Positions 49,989-62,942 of a stretch of DNA of 64,000 bases are shown one piece after another (positions within the stretch are counted from its first letter, which is position 1; each line of letters begins with the position of its first letter). The DNA comes from Nyssa sinensis (Eukaryota; Streptophyta; Magnoliopsida; Cornales; Nyssaceae), in the NCBI GenBank assembly GCA_008638375.1, contig CM018038.1, positions 33,249,669 through 33,313,668 of the forward strand, written 5' to 3'. A program made the translations under genes and the position numbers. The notes under the pieces were generated by a model. That model was given only the letters and a program-made list of their open reading frames with translations, had not been told where the DNA came from and ran no database searches.

Positions 49989-51830
49989 TGTCACGACCCG
50001 AAACCCACCCTATGCAGATTTCGTATCGCAAGGCCGACCCTCTGGCCGTCCCTTCTTTTTCTTTCCTTGTATCAATGACAACAATGTGTAATATATAAAA
50101 CTTAACAATAAATCAACGGAAGTCTTTATTTAAACATAATATGGTTCTACATAAATAAAAATGGGAACCGACATCTCATCAGCCTTAGGTTGCGAATGCA
50201 TGGGAGAAGCTATAACATATTCTCTATGCTCCTTAAGCTCCTACTGCTGTCTCACAGCATTCCTTCCTGAAAGAGTTAAGTAAGTTTGGAATGAGCTAAC
50301 GAAGCTCAGTAAGTAAATTCCTTTCACTCTGCCATGGGTCAGGGTCAATATAGAAAAGATCATAATCCAAGATAATAAGGATATGAAACATAATAGCCTA
50401 GTCAATGAATAAGTGAATCAATGGCATAAGGTATATGAATCATCAATAGGGGTCTGTCAAAACAATAGCTATACTACCACAATCAATAGGTAACCAATCA
50501 ATCATAAACCAATGGATAAGCTTTCAAACATATGATCATTCTATGAATTCAATAAATGATGTGATGTCAATAAACTTTTTGATGCATATTACTGTTAGGG
50601 CCTATTGTATCCTCTTCCTCTCCATTGTGTATACAATGCCAACTTCCTTTCCCTTGCGTATACGACACCACACATCCATTCATGGACTATCATCTGTTTG
50701 ACCCATAGGTCTAGTAGCATATCAGTAACCAACCAATGCAGTAAAAGCATCGGATGGACGTTGTGACTAAGCACAACTCCGAGTACTCATAACATATCAT
50801 GACTATCATAATTCCATGAAGAGTGTGTATGTCTGTGGAATATCATCTTTCTCAATAGTGAGAATATATTTGTTGGCCTTTCAAGGCATGGTACAAAGTG
50901 TACTATCAATCATGAATATAACAGTCAATAATGTCCACAAGATAGAACAAGTATCGCATTATGGAAACAATAAGCATCAAGTACCTATAAGAGTATAACT
51001 TTTGGCAGTAGAAGAAATAACCATGGCTGAGGGTACCATATGTAAGAGATCAGGTTTTACTCATAGTAATAACATAACAATTTATCCTTTAAGACTTTAC
51101 TTATGGTAAGAACATAAAAATCTATCCTTCAAGACTTTACTTATAGTAAGAACATAATAATCTATCTTTCGAGACTTTACTTACAGTAAAAACATAACAA
51201 TCTATCCTTCAAGACATGGTACAAGGTGTACTAATAATCATAATCTAGGTCTAGCAATTCAATCCTTAATAATTTTCACAAGATAGAACAAGTATCACAT
51301 TGTGGCATAAATGAACATCAGGCACATATCTTTCACAAGATAGAACATGTATCAAATCGTGAAGCCAATAAACGTTGGGTACATATAGGAGTACAACTTG
51401 GCAGTAATAAGGAATAACATAACATCATGACTTAGCTAGTAATCAATAGTACAAGTGTATAAGCAATTATGATCAAGGTATATCAGTTAGTTCTCACTAA
51501 CTTTCCGTAAGATAGAATAAACATAGAACTCGTGGAGTCACTAACATTGAATATGTATAAGAGTACCATCCTGACAATGAAAGGAACAATCATGGCTTGA
51601 GAGAACTACATATAAGAGACCGGGTTTCAATGACATATAAAGGGTGTAAATAATCATGATCAAGGTATAACAATCATCTGCTCAGTAAGATTCATAAGAT
51701 GGCACAATCATCAATCATGGAATCAATAACATGGTGTGCGTATAAGAGTACAATCTTGGCAGTAAAATGAACAACATGGCTGAGAATACATATGTAAGAG
51801 ATCCGAGATCTACTTACCTCTAATACCGTG
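49989..51830. mobile_element. Gypsy-like LTR material with internal repeats
   Basis: Starts TGTCACGACCCGAAACCCACCC, a very common plant Gypsy LTR start, and contains GAGCTAACGAAGCTCAGTAAG, also usual in such LTRs. No coding region. A looser repeat (ATGGAA.CAATAA, TATAAGAGTA.AA, TTGGCAGTA, ATATGTAAGAGA) recurs about four times between 50950 and 51810. The right border is not defined. Confidence 0.5.
51050..51213 (+). repeat. Tandem repeat, 41-bp unit, four copies
   Basis: ACTTTACTTATAGTAAGAAC, then ATAACAATCTATCCTTCAAG, repeated four times with few changes, starting from TTTTACTCATAGTAATAAC. Confidence 0.92.
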
Positions 51831-52499
51831 TTGTTCTATCTCAATAATTGGTCACCTTTCCTTTTCCTTTTGAAGTCCCTATAATTCAGTAAACATATCT
51901 TAGCTTAACACTATGAATAGTCTAATGTCCTAAAGTCAGTCAATCTTATGTATATCCATATAATAGGTATCATATTTAGGAAAACGGACTCCATCGTTAA
52001 GGATTGTTATCCTTGGTAGTTTCTCTGTCATCAATCGGTTTGTGAATATCTCAATCACTTCATCTCCTACAATATACAAATTGCTTTGCTTGAATGCTTC
52101 CGCTTGATATTGATATTGATATTAAGTTTTCATGTATCTCATAATTGAGTACAAATTTGATTAATTGAAAGCTTAATTGAGCAATTGAAATTGTAAATTT
52201 AATTGAATCGACATTGGATCATTTATTTGAATTTTGCATCAAATTGATTTAGTTGAATATCAAATTGAACTAGTTGATCAATTAGGTTGTTTTTGATAGG
52301 TTTGTATCTTTGGGCTTATATGTTGGATTAATCACGTTAAGTGATTTTGTTGTTCTGGCATCGTTGTTGTAGAAAATATTTGAAATTAACAATTGAGAAA
52401 TTTTTAATTCTGGAACCAACCTATTCAACCTCTTCTTCTAGGTTTAATTCACACTTAGGGGCCTTAAGTGATATTCTAGTGGTATCCATCTAAAACACA
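51831..52499. other. AT-rich, ATTGA-rich sequence, no gene
   Basis: Motifs AATTGA and TTGAAT recur from 52140 to 52290; GATATTGATATTGATATT at about 52110. Nothing coding. Confidence 0.5.
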
Positions 52500-54460
52500 T
52501 ACCAACACCATACTAGTTCACACTCCTCACAAATAAATAAATACAAGTTCTCAAAATATAGTACACAATTTCGATGCCCGGCTTGCAACTTATGCAAAAC
52601 AAAACGAATTTAAGTGTTGAAAACGGCCCCTTTTGGGCCTTTGACCACCCTAAATGCCCAAAAATGGTCAAACCACCACCAAAATAATTCACACACCTCA
52701 AAACTAATAAAATACACATGTTCAAACTTACAAAACACAATTTGAATGCCCGATTTACAGCTTATGCAAAAAAAGGATACTTAAATGTAAAAAACGGCCC
52801 CTTTTGGGCTTTTGACCGCCCAAAATATCCGAAAATAGTCAAACCACCACCAAAATAATTTACAAACCTCATAAATAATAAAATACACATGCAAAAACTT
52901 ACAAAACATAATTTGGATGCTTGGTTCGCAGCTTATGCAAAAAAACGATACTTAAGTGTCGAAAATGGCCCCTTTTGGGCCTTTAACCGCCCAAAATGCC
53001 CGAAAATGTCAAACCATCACCAAACCAGTTCACACAACTCAAAAATAATAAAATAAAAGTGATCAAACTTACAGTACATAATTTGGATGCCCAGTTTGCA
53101 ACTTATACAAGAAAAGGGTTTTAAGTGTTGAAAACGGCCCCTTTAGGGCCTTTAACCACCCAAACTGTCCAAAAATGGTCAAAACACAACCAAAATGATT
53201 CATGGACCTATAAAATAATAAAATAAAGGTTCTTAAACTTACAAAACATAATTCAGATGCCTGATTTGAGACTTATGCCAAAAAAAAGGACTTAAGTGTA
53301 AAAAACGACCCCTTTTGGGCCTTTGACTACCCCAAATGCCCGAAAATGGTCAAACCACCACCAAAATAGTTCACACACCTCAAAAATAATAAAATTAAAG
53401 TGTTAAAACTTACAAAACACAATTCAGATTCTCGGTTTGCAGGTTATGCAAAAAAAAAAAAAAGATATGTAAGTGTCGAAAATGGCCCCTTTTAGGCCTT
53501 TAACCACCCAAAATGCCCAGAAACGGTCAAAACACTGCCCCTACTAGTTCACACAACTCAAGAATAATAAAATAAAAGTGCTCAAACTTACAATACAGAA
53601 TTCGGATGCCCGGTTTGCAACTTTTTCATAAAAGGGTCTTAAGTGTTAAAACGGCCCCTTTTGGGCCTTTAACCACCCAAAATGTCCAAAAATGGTCAAA
53701 CCACAACCAAAATGATTCATATAAATCTAAAATAATAAAATAAAGGTTCTAAAACTTAAAAAAAAATACAATTCGGATGCCCGATTTATGACTTATGCAA
53801 AATAAAAAAAGGGACTCAAGTGTCAAAAATGACCCCTTTTAGGTCTTTGACAGCCCAAAATGCCCAAAAATGATCAAACCACCACAAAACCAGTTCACAC
53901 ACCTCAAATATAATAAAATACACATGCTCAAACTTAAAAAACACAATTCGGATGCCCGGTTTGCGACTTATGCAAAAAAACGATACTTAAGTGTCGAAAA
54001 TGGCCCATTTTGGGCCTTTGACAACCCCAAATGCCAGAAAATGGTCAAAACACAACCAAAAAAATTCAAACACCTCAAAAATATTAAAATATACGTTCTC
54101 AAACTTGCAAAAAATAATTCAGTTGCACGGTTTGCAGCTTATGCAAAAAAAGATACTTAAGTGTCGAAAACAGCCCATTTTGGGCCTTTGACTCCCCAAA
54201 ATGCTCGGAAATGGTCAAACTACACTAGTTCACACAACTCAAATATAATAATATACAAGTGCTCAAACGTACGGTACAGAATTTGAATGCCCAGTTTGCA
54301 ACTTATACAAAACAATGGACTTAAGTGTTGAAAATGGCCTTTTTTGTGCCTTTAACTGCCCAAAATGTTCAAAAATGGTCAAACCACAACCAAAATGATT
54401 CAAAGACCTCTAAACTAATAAAATAAAGGTGCTCAAACTTACAAAACAAAATTCTCAAAA
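52500..54460 (+). repeat. Satellite-like tandem array, about 172-bp unit, about eleven copies
   Basis: The marker GGCCCCTTTTGGGCCTTT and variants occurs at about 52624, 52795, 52967, 53138, 53308, 53484, 53653, 53830, 54001, 54174 and 54336, i.e. every 162-177 bp. Each unit also has AATTCGGATGCCCGGTTTGC, ACTTATGCAAAA, CTTAAGTGT.GAAAA, AAATGCCC.AAAATGGTCAAA, CCACCACCAAAA and ACACACCTCAAA.ATAATAAAAT. Units differ by substitutions and small indels. Open frames (such as 53870-54160) are by-products of the repeat. Confidence 0.95.
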
Positions 54461-54464
54461 AGGT

Positions 54465-55629
54465 ACTTCATAAAGTCCATTCTAGATACCTAGTGTATGG
54501 TATGGGCCATCATGTAATGGAGGAGTTTTTGAGTGACCCAAATAATAGATGTGCAAGATTTCTCGAGAGCACTATAATTCTACTCGTATGAGATTAACTT
54601 TTGGCTAGCATAGTAAATGGATTTTTCCTTCTTTTCTGGCATTTGGTTATGACCTAGCATAGCCCCTGTGGTTGTGTAAGTTACTATGAGGTATAACAAC
54701 AAGGGAATGCCTTGTTGAGGATGAGCCAATACTAGGGGATTGGCTAGGTAGGCTTTGATTTGTTAAAAGGCTTCTTGGCATGCGGTGTTCCTCCTCTTTG
54801 GGGAATCCTTTTTTAGGAGTTTGAAGATAGCTTCACAAATGGTAGTCAATTGGGATATAAACCTAGTAATGTATTATAGTCCTAAGAAAGGCTCTTACTT
54901 GCTTTTTAGTTTTAGGAGCAGGCATTTCAATGATTTTTCTAGCCTTTGTAGGGTCAACCTCAATCCCACTTTGGCTCACCATAAAGCCTAAAAGCTTGCT
55001 AGATGCAAATCCAAATGTGCACTTTTGGGGGTTCAACCTCATTTGGTGTTTTTTTATTCTTTCAAAGAATTTTCTGAGGGTAATGGGGGTGACTCTCCAA
55101 ATATTTGGATTTTATGATCATGTCATTAACATACACCTCAACGTTTTTGTGGATTAATAAATGTAAGATAATGGTTGTTGCCCTTTGATTTGTAGCCTCT
55201 TCATCTTTTAGTCTGAAAGGCATGATAATGTAGTAGAAGGTAACCCATTATGTTATAAAGGTGGTCTTTTCCATGTAATCGGGGTGCATTTTGATTTGAT
55301 TATACCCTGCAAAACCGTTAACAAATGATATCATGTCATGATAGGTTATGTTGTCCACTAATAGATCTATGCTAGGCAGAGGGAAGTCATCATTTGGACA
55401 TGCTTTATTGAGATCCCTATAGTGTACACACATGCGGACCTTCCCGTCTTTCTTAGGCATGGGTACTATGTTAGCCAACCATTAAGGGTACTCTACCATG
55501 GTTAGAAACCCTACAACTAATTATTTTTCTACCTTATCTTTGACTTTGAGAGACCACTTGGATCTCAATTTTTTGAGCTTTTGTTTGACCGGCCTAGCCT
55601 CAAGGTAGGTAGGGATTTTATGTTGGACT
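54465..55629 (-). pseudogene. Tat-type Gypsy reverse transcriptase and RNase H, inactivated
   Basis: IVQHKIPTYLEARPVKQKLK, then WLANIVPMPKKDGKVRMCV, YRDLNKACPNDDFPLPSIDL, FAGYNQIKMHPDYMEKTTFIT, RATTIILHLLIHKNVEVYVN and DMIIKS. The YVDD box is YVND, so it is catalytically dead. RNase H pieces end with VTQKLLHYMMAHTIH and RMDFMKYLFEN next to the array. The 76-codon open part is 55478-55248. Confidence 0.93.
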
Positions 55630-55859
55630 ATGTCTGTAACACCCTAACTCGAAATATCGGGTAATGTGACACGTATTACGAGGTAACGAACCGTAGTTAA
55701 AAATTAACTATGAACAGACCGAGAGTCGAAGAGTACCCAAATAACTATATCTCTATATGCATTATATTATGTGTGTAGTATATACATATGATTATGATAT
55801 GTATATTATTATAAGAAAAATACACACACTAAGTATGTATTTGGTGTGTGTAGTTTGAA

Positions 55860-55892
<33 letters not shown>

Positions 55893-56045
55893 AATAAATA
55901 TATAGATATATATATATAGATATATATATATATACAAGTAAGTATATATATGTGTGTGCAGAATGGTGAAAAGGTGTGTGTGAGTGTCGGCTGTGTGTGT
56001 GTGTGTGTTGTGAGTGTGTGTGTGTAATATAATATATATATATAT
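55860..56045. repeat. TA and TG microsatellites
   Basis: Blocks of (TA)n interrupted by GATA and CATA, then (TG)n at 55992-56027, then (TA)n. Confidence 0.9.
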
Positions 56046-57219
56046 AACACAAATATCAAGCCAAAAATCAAACGAAAAGCTGAAATGGAAAAAGTAGAAT
56101 TAAATGGATTGGGAAGTCTAGTTAGGGCTATGAAGGGATAAAGAAAGAGAGACAGGAAAAGAGAGAGAGAGAGAGATGGCGATGGGAATTTGTTTAAAAA
56201 CAAAGGCATGCACTGCATGCTCATCTCTTGAGAAAAGAATCAAAAGGGAAGGGAGCAAGAAGTTAGAAAGAAGGATTCAGAAGGAAAAATGGGAAGAGAA
56301 TCAAGAGAAAAAGGTGAGAAAATGTTGAAACTGTATTTTCTCTCTCTAAAATATTTTGCATGTATGTAAGTAGTTTAAGCTTTGTTATGCATATATGATG
56401 CTTAGTATAGGTTTAAACTAAATCAAGCATGAAATTAGATCTTAAAAACAGTTAAAAACACAAGACCCACGAGAAACCACCATTGATGGACCATGCTTAG
56501 AACAGGTCTGAATCAATGGCAACCAAACCCCATTTAACCTATTGGGACCTCAACTAGACCTTCAGATTATTTTAAATACACTAGACCGCGACCAAGAAGA
56601 CTAAAGAAAACCCTAGAAATGGAAGTTGCAAGTTTCGGGTTTGAAACCCAGCCTCTAAAATGGACTCCTAAACCAAGTTTATGGAATGGGAATGTAAAGT
56701 CCACTAAATAAGGAATCCAACAAGCCAACTCCCATGAAGTTTCATGGAGAAATGACTATTTACAAGATTGAAAAACCGTGGGGTGCGTATGTGATCAACC
56801 AACCCTTTTGAATCAGATTCGATCCCTCAAATGAATGCCAAAACCCTTCCTGATGTCCCAGAAGTGATTTAGAATGAAAACAGTAAGAAATAATCAAGCC
56901 AAAACTCATGAAATTTGAAGTTTAGAACTTCGGATATTAGGGCATTAGTGAATGAATGAAGGAGGAAGACGATGAGTGAACTCGCTCACTCGTTTGAAAC
57001 AAGTGTGTGGACTTGGGACACGTGGTGGCTTTCGGAATTGCCACCGCATTATTAAGGCGACGTCGTTTTGGGGCTTAAGGGTTTAAAACCCTAATTCGAC
57101 CTACTTGGCTACGCATCTTGGGCCCAATTTAATAACCTGCGCGCGATTGGGGATAGCCTATCCACGGATAAGGCCCTTATACGCCATTTGGGTCAAGAAA
57201 AATCAGAAAAAATAAGGAG

Positions 57220-57452
57220 CCGTAGCCCTTGAGACTCAAACGCCCGACCTCATAAACCCAACTCCAAACCCTTACCACTTGGACACGCATGCGCGTGTTA
57301 CATAATATGGCAAGAATATATATATATATATATATATATTATAAATAAAATAAAGAAAAAAATAAAAAGGGTGCTGCTCACCCTGGGACTCGAACAGGGA
57401 ACCAAAGGGAAGGAATGAAGCGTGCGAACCATTTGGACAGGACAATCCCGTG
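57220..57452 (-). other. Two tRNA-like A-box/B-box segments
   Basis: On the minus strand, segment 1 (57452-57371) has CTGTCCAAATGG, then TGTTCGAGTCCCAGGG; segment 2 (57300-57220) has GTGTCCAAGTGGTAAGGG, then GCGTTTGAGTCTCAAGGG. Both resemble the A and B boxes of Ser/Leu-type tRNA genes at about natural spacing, but neither gives a full cloverleaf, so they are not tRNA genes. Confidence 0.5.
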
Positions 57453-59785
57453 TCAAATTAAAGCACAAAATATATATATATATATATTATGTATAAATTT
57501 CATGAAATAAAAATAAATTAAATAAATAAATTAAATAATGATGAAATGGTCCGATATCTAATTGGACAAGTTATTAGTGTATTTTTACTATCTTGGACCT
57601 TTTGAGACCAATGGTGAGGTCCGTTTTGTGAGACAAGACCCCAAAAAATAACGACACTTAAAGGGGTAAAATTACCATTTTGCCCCTAGTGCCCCTAAAG
57701 CTAAATCGAAACCAGAGAGGGTCTAAATCGACTTTCTTCGACGTTCCGGACTCAATGGTAGAGTCTGTTTGACCAAAAGAAGTATTTATAATGAAGAGAC
57801 ATAAAATTTGATGAAAACATAAGTCATGTGACTGTAAACTAGAACGTTGCCGATGTACTGAACTAAATAGTAAGGTTTGTATTTTGAAATAAAATACAAA
57901 AAAACACGACATGTAAACATGTGAAATAATAAAATTAATGGAGCTACTAGAAGAGTATAGTTTAAAATGAAATTAATTCCTAACATGTTAAATTGTGTTT
58001 TAAGTTAAAGCTCAAATAAATTATCATGGATAAGACGCAACAAAACTTCATGGATGAGCTCTTATGGAAAAATAGGGTAATCAACAGAAAGATAAGAATT
58101 TTCAAGACATGTCAAATCATCTCAGTTAGTCCATTCATATACAAAGCCCTTATAGTCCGAATGGGGTGACTCATAAAAGCAACAGCGGCAAGGAGACTTG
58201 CTGAGGCCAAATTAAAGGAAGAAGAGGAAGAACGAGAAAATACTGAAACACTAAATGACATGCTTCACAGGTAATGTCTATTTATCAATAAGAATATATG
58301 TGCAAAATAATGGACATGAAATACAACTATAAAGAAAATTGAGTTAGCTAAATTCTTAAAAATAAAACCTATTATAAAAGTAGGCTTACACAATTTAAGA
58401 ATAGGTAGGACCACAAGTTGATTCAAATGCATGTGAAATTTATTAAATTTTCATAAATTATTTTAGGTTGAAAAAGGGGAAAGGGAAGGCACAACAATAA
58501 AGCCAGCCCAGACGTATAAGGTGAGTAACCCTGTATTTGAAGTAGAGATTTAACTCCATGGATTTGAAAAAGCTTTAAGTTAAAAAGATATGGAGTATTG
58601 AATCCCAAATTCAGTATTTACATGATTTCAATTTTAAATTGTTTATGTTCTTATAAACCCTATTGTGACATCCTCAGTAAATGTTTTCGACTACAGTTTT
58701 CCTAAAAATATATTTCAGCATGTCTAAGTTAAATTGCCAAAATTATGTAAAGTATTCTGAATTTGCATATTCCAAGTATTTGAAGATTCTATCGTGAAAT
58801 CATGAACATCATGTTTTAAATGCTTATAAAAGCATCCATGTGAAAAAGTCATATGATAAAGGTATTTAAATGCAAGAAAAGCTGTGCATAAGCACCACGA
58901 ATTTTGTTGGGTTTCTTCGGAACCCAACCATGATATGAATAAATGCCAGGTAGCAGGATCTAATCCCTTAGGCATGAGATATCTCCATGAAAAGTAAAAC
59001 GAGAGTCTGGTTCGAAACATATTCTATTAATGGAAGTGATAAGAAGTTATGTTGAAAATGGAAGCAGGTTTTACCCTCATTTTCACTATGCATATTTATA
59101 TGTTTAAGTTTTTATACTATATTTGAAGAAATACATGTTTAGCTTGAATACTTTAAATGTTGCAAAGCTTTATGTTTTAAAAGAATGCATATATTCTGTG
59201 TTCAAAGTATAAGAGCAATTGGCAGTGATTGTCTTACAAACTTTCATATGTTAAACCATTGCCAATTGAAACTCCATGACAAATGCTAGAATTACTCACA
59301 AGCTTAGATTAGCTTACCGGATTTTTATCCGACCCCCTTTCAAGTGACTAAAAGCAAGTCCTGATTTTGATGATGAAGATGTTGAACTATGCTCATTTTG
59401 AGGAAGGGCATAGGAAGCTAATTCAAGAATAGCAGTCTTTTGGAGAGTACTATGAATTTTAGTTAATGACTTCGTATTAGAAGATGGTACACTGTTATGT
59501 ATTAAGCCCCACGGGGCAACTAAATATGATTGTAATTATAAAGTCTTTAATTCTTTATTATACTCTGAATGTATAACCATGTGTACCAATGTGATGAGCG
59601 GCAGTACTGGATGGATGTGCGAAATTTTAAAATAAGAAAAGAAAAGAAAAAGATTTTCACACTTCCGTAATCACAGGTCGCACCCTTGTCCAATACCGTT
59701 GCTTATGTGAGCCTCGCCCTAAGGCTCCCGAGTCGAAGGGTGGCGGTCGTGGTACGAGATCTGATACCGTTGTTAGTGCCATGTC

Positions 59786-60340
59786 GTCAATCCCATGTTG
59801 GATTTCTAGGATTGGAGCAGTGCCATGAGTAAGATCAGTGTCTCAATGAATGGTGACCACTTTGAGCTAGCATGTAAACCTAAGTTTTTGATGTAGAGAG
59901 AAAGCTACAAATTTGATTTCATGCAACCATGGTCAGCCTAACAGCAAGTTAAAGGAGGCCGGGACATCCAAAACTTGAAACTTCGCAGTGGTTTTAATTG
60001 GGCCTAAATTCATGGTGAGTGTCATGACTTCCACCACTTCTCGCCGAGTGTTGTCATATGCTCGCATTACTTGTGTTGATGGCACCAAATCAGATATCTC
60101 CAAACTAAGGCACTTTGCGGTCTTAAAAGGAAACACATTGAGAGCTAATCTATTATCAATGAGCACCATGGGTACTCTCTTTACCAAATCATCCGCGGTT
60201 ATGTGCAGGGCCTTGGTGTGGCTGGCTCTGCCTTTTAGCAAGTCATGGTCCATGAATGTGATGACATTGTTAAACTGCATCCCTATAATGATTTGGGTAA
60301 GCTGCTTGAGGGTAGTAGTAGTGAGAACTTAAGACTCATT
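59786..60340 (-). pseudogene. Tat-type Gypsy protease region, inactivated
   Basis: HTKALHITADDLVKRVPMVL, IDNRLALNVFPFKTA, MRAYDNTRREVVEVMTL and FQVLDVPASFNLLLGRPWLH are the retropepsin-like region of Tat elements. The active-site D[NST]G reads DNR. A 115-codon open part is 60280-59933. Confidence 0.88.
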
Positions 60341-62227
60341 TAGTTGTTTAAAGATAGCATGTCGATGTGGAAATGACGAGGCGAGCAAGCCCCAAATAGA
60401 AATATTGGCCTGAGTCCTCTTGAGTTTCTTGAGGAACTCGTCCTCGATGGGGGCCTATGGTGAAGTCTCGACCAACTACTTAGTTTTTAGAAATTCAGTC
60501 ACAGGGTCATCTGTTTGCAAGTGGTTGGGTTTGAAGGGTCGGCCTCCTTGGGTGACATGAATTGCATTGACCGAGTTGGCTTGACTATTGTTCCCCATGA
60601 GCTCATCCCAAGTGATCATGTTACAATCTAGAACGACTATGGTATTTTTCGTAGAATGATTGGACTTGGTGATGGACTCAATGAGATTACCACTTTTGAG
60701 GCTTAACATATTGATGTTAAGACGATTGTTATAAGCTGGCAATGGGTTGGTAGTCACATTTGGCTTTAATGGCAGAACCCCAATGGTTCCCCTGACAATG
60801 AGATCTTGGATGACATGTCTCAAAGCTTGGAACTGATTGGTATTGTGTTTGTTGCCTTGCTAATAAGCGCAATGTTGGTTAGGGTTATATCCTTTAGGCA
60901 AAAGATTTGGGACTGGTCTAGGCTCTAGAGGCCGAAGGAGCCCATTCTCATGCAGATTCTTGTAAATGTCTCCCATGGGAGCTAGTAAGTTTGAAAACTT
61001 CCTCTATGGGCACTGTTGGAGTGTGCTTGGCGGAGTGGACCAAGAGAACGGATGAACAATGTTGATGACACTGATCATTTGAGTTAGTCCTCCGGGCTTG
61101 GTATTGGGAATTACTTTTTGTGACCTAGGATCGCTTGACTTCAAAGTGACATCATTGATAGCATCCTCAACCTGAGTTCCAGCCCCTACCAATGCTTTGA
61201 AGGTTTCATAGTAATGGGCAAATAGAGGTTCTCGGTAAATGGAAAGCAAGTTCTTCTTGACCATTTGTACTTGTTTTGATTCACTAGGCTAGTTGATCAT
61301 TTGTGTTGCCTTGCTCATCCAACGAGTAATGAAGGTTAACAGACTTTCTCTTAGTTCTTGCTTGGTGGTTTCCAAGTCTCTTAAGGTAATGTCGAGTTCA
61401 TTGTTGTACTTGTATTACTTTACGAAGGCATTGCACAACTTTTCCTAATCCTTGGATAAGGCATCTTCTAGGTTAAGAGATGAACGCATGGCAGCGCATG
61501 TTAGAGTTTGATGAAACATTTGAGCTAGTATGTTGGTGTTAGCTCCCAATGGCTGCATTGCTCTCACATAGAGCTTCAGATGAGTTTTCAGACAGGCGGT
61601 TCCATCAAACTTGTCCAAGTTAGTCATTTTGAACTTTTGAGGGAGGCAAACTTCGAGGTAGAGAGATAACTTGTGGATGTCAATCATGTTGTCGCCCTGA
61701 TTGGATTTGTAGATGAGTGTTTCCATCTTTTCTAGCCTTTTCATGAGGGTTTCATCTTAAGGTTTCACTTCCTCTACAGGTGGATATTGCTCGGCCCAAT
61801 CAGATGGATCATGGACCACTATGTTCTAAACTGGCGAATTCTGTTGAGGTACATCCTAACCTTGTATTGGAGGGATTGGTTGAGGAATTAGCGACACATT
61901 GTTTAGATCTACCGGAACTGGAGGTAGTGGCAGCCATTGTTGTGTGAATTCCTAAAAGGTTCGGACGAGTCTTTGTAACTCTTTTCATTGATTAAACATG
62001 TCTTTCCTTATCTCGGTTAGCATCTAGAGCAACTGTTCTTGATCCATGGCCATATGAGCTATGTTCATTATAGTTTCTTTCTCTGAACTAGATGGGAGAT
62101 CATTGGCTCGAAGCAGTTTACCTTGGTAATTCGTTTCCAAGCCAGTTGAGATTTCTTGATCTGATTGTTTAATAGATACTAACATTAATGATTTGTTAAT
62201 GGTTCCAAAAGCCCAAGAAAAGTCCAT
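60341..62227 (-). pseudogene. Tat-type Gypsy gag, fragmented
   Basis: The start is near 62227 (MDFSWAFGTINKSLMLVSIK). The core frame (61744-61445) has LPQKFKMTNLDKFDGTACLKTHLKLYVRAM, the usual 'P.KFK.P.F.KY.GT..P..HL..Y' of Tat gag. Later frames at 61264-61004 (NLLSIYREPLFAHYYETFKA) and 60823-60476 follow. Stops separate them. Confidence 0.85.
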
Positions 62228-62942
62228 TTTCTAGTCCCAATAGTGAGAAAAACAGAGTTTTCTCAAAAAAAAGTTCAAAACTTAGGAAAAATTCATGAAA
62301 TTGCATGGTAGGACATCAGACTCACTATGTGCCGATTGACACTTGCTTGTGTGCCGATTGGAACATAAAGAGTGCACTGTCTAGAATTTTTTTGGGTTTT
62401 TTCAAGACGCGATTTTTGCGAAGGCTAGTGAGTGTCTTATGCAAAAACTTGATTTTTCACTAAAACTGAGGGTCTAAGGTGAACTATATGCATGATGTTA
62501 GGCTGGGTAATCACAGGTTTTAGGCTCCTCTCGATAGGATGTGCTATACACCTTTTGTGGTCTTTCAGGAAATGAATCACGGTCAAATGGTATGGCGATA
62601 ATCCTTTTGATATACCTCCTAAGGTAGCATCAGAGGCTTTCCTTAGTAAAACTGGTAAAAGGTCAAGGAGTAGAGGGCTTTTACCAGCATTCCCAGCAGT
62701 AAGGAATGAACTGGTAAAATGGTATGTAGTGCATATGCATATGTTATGATGTCATGATGTGAAATGTGTGCTTGGTATTCCAATTAAATTAATTAGCACA
62801 TGAATTACATATATCAAGTTATCTATTCAAGTAATAAATAAACAAGATAATTCCAGGAATGAAAATACACAATAACAATAAAAGCCTTATAGATGAACAC
62901 AATAATGAGTCTAGCTCTCTTAATACCTAGTGGAGTTGCCAC

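Larger units (their letters stand above)
55635..59780. mobile_element. 4.1-kb insertion in the Tat element, probable solo LTR
   Basis: The left end is TGTAACACCCTAACTCG and the right end GTTGTTAGTGCC(A). The flanks are ATGTC (55630-55634 and 59781-59785). Removing one flank restores the Tat reading frame across the join (GIDD to IVQHK), so the borders are exact to a base or so. Read on the minus strand it runs TGGCACTAAC...GGGTGTTACA, i.e. TG...CA, as in a long Gypsy LTR. No transposon coding region is seen in it, which suggests a solo LTR; a large non-autonomous element is the alternative. It has TA/TG microsatellites (55866-56045) and tRNA-like segments (57220-57300, 57371-57452). Confidence 0.78.

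Noticed and set aside
51050..51213. CRISPR-like regularly spaced repeat
   Set aside because: The copies are directly adjacent 41-bp tandem units without unique spacers, in a plant nuclear LTR-like region.
53870..54160. 96-codon open frame with an internally repeated protein sequence
   Set aside because: It is a translation of the 172-bp tandem units; other units have stops in this frame.
55792..56224. Minus-strand frames rich in Tyr/Ile and Thr/His
   Set aside because: They are translations of TA and TG microsatellites.
57371..57452. A functional tRNA gene
   Set aside because: A-box and B-box-like motifs are present but acceptor and anticodon stems do not pair, so it is listed only as tRNA-like.
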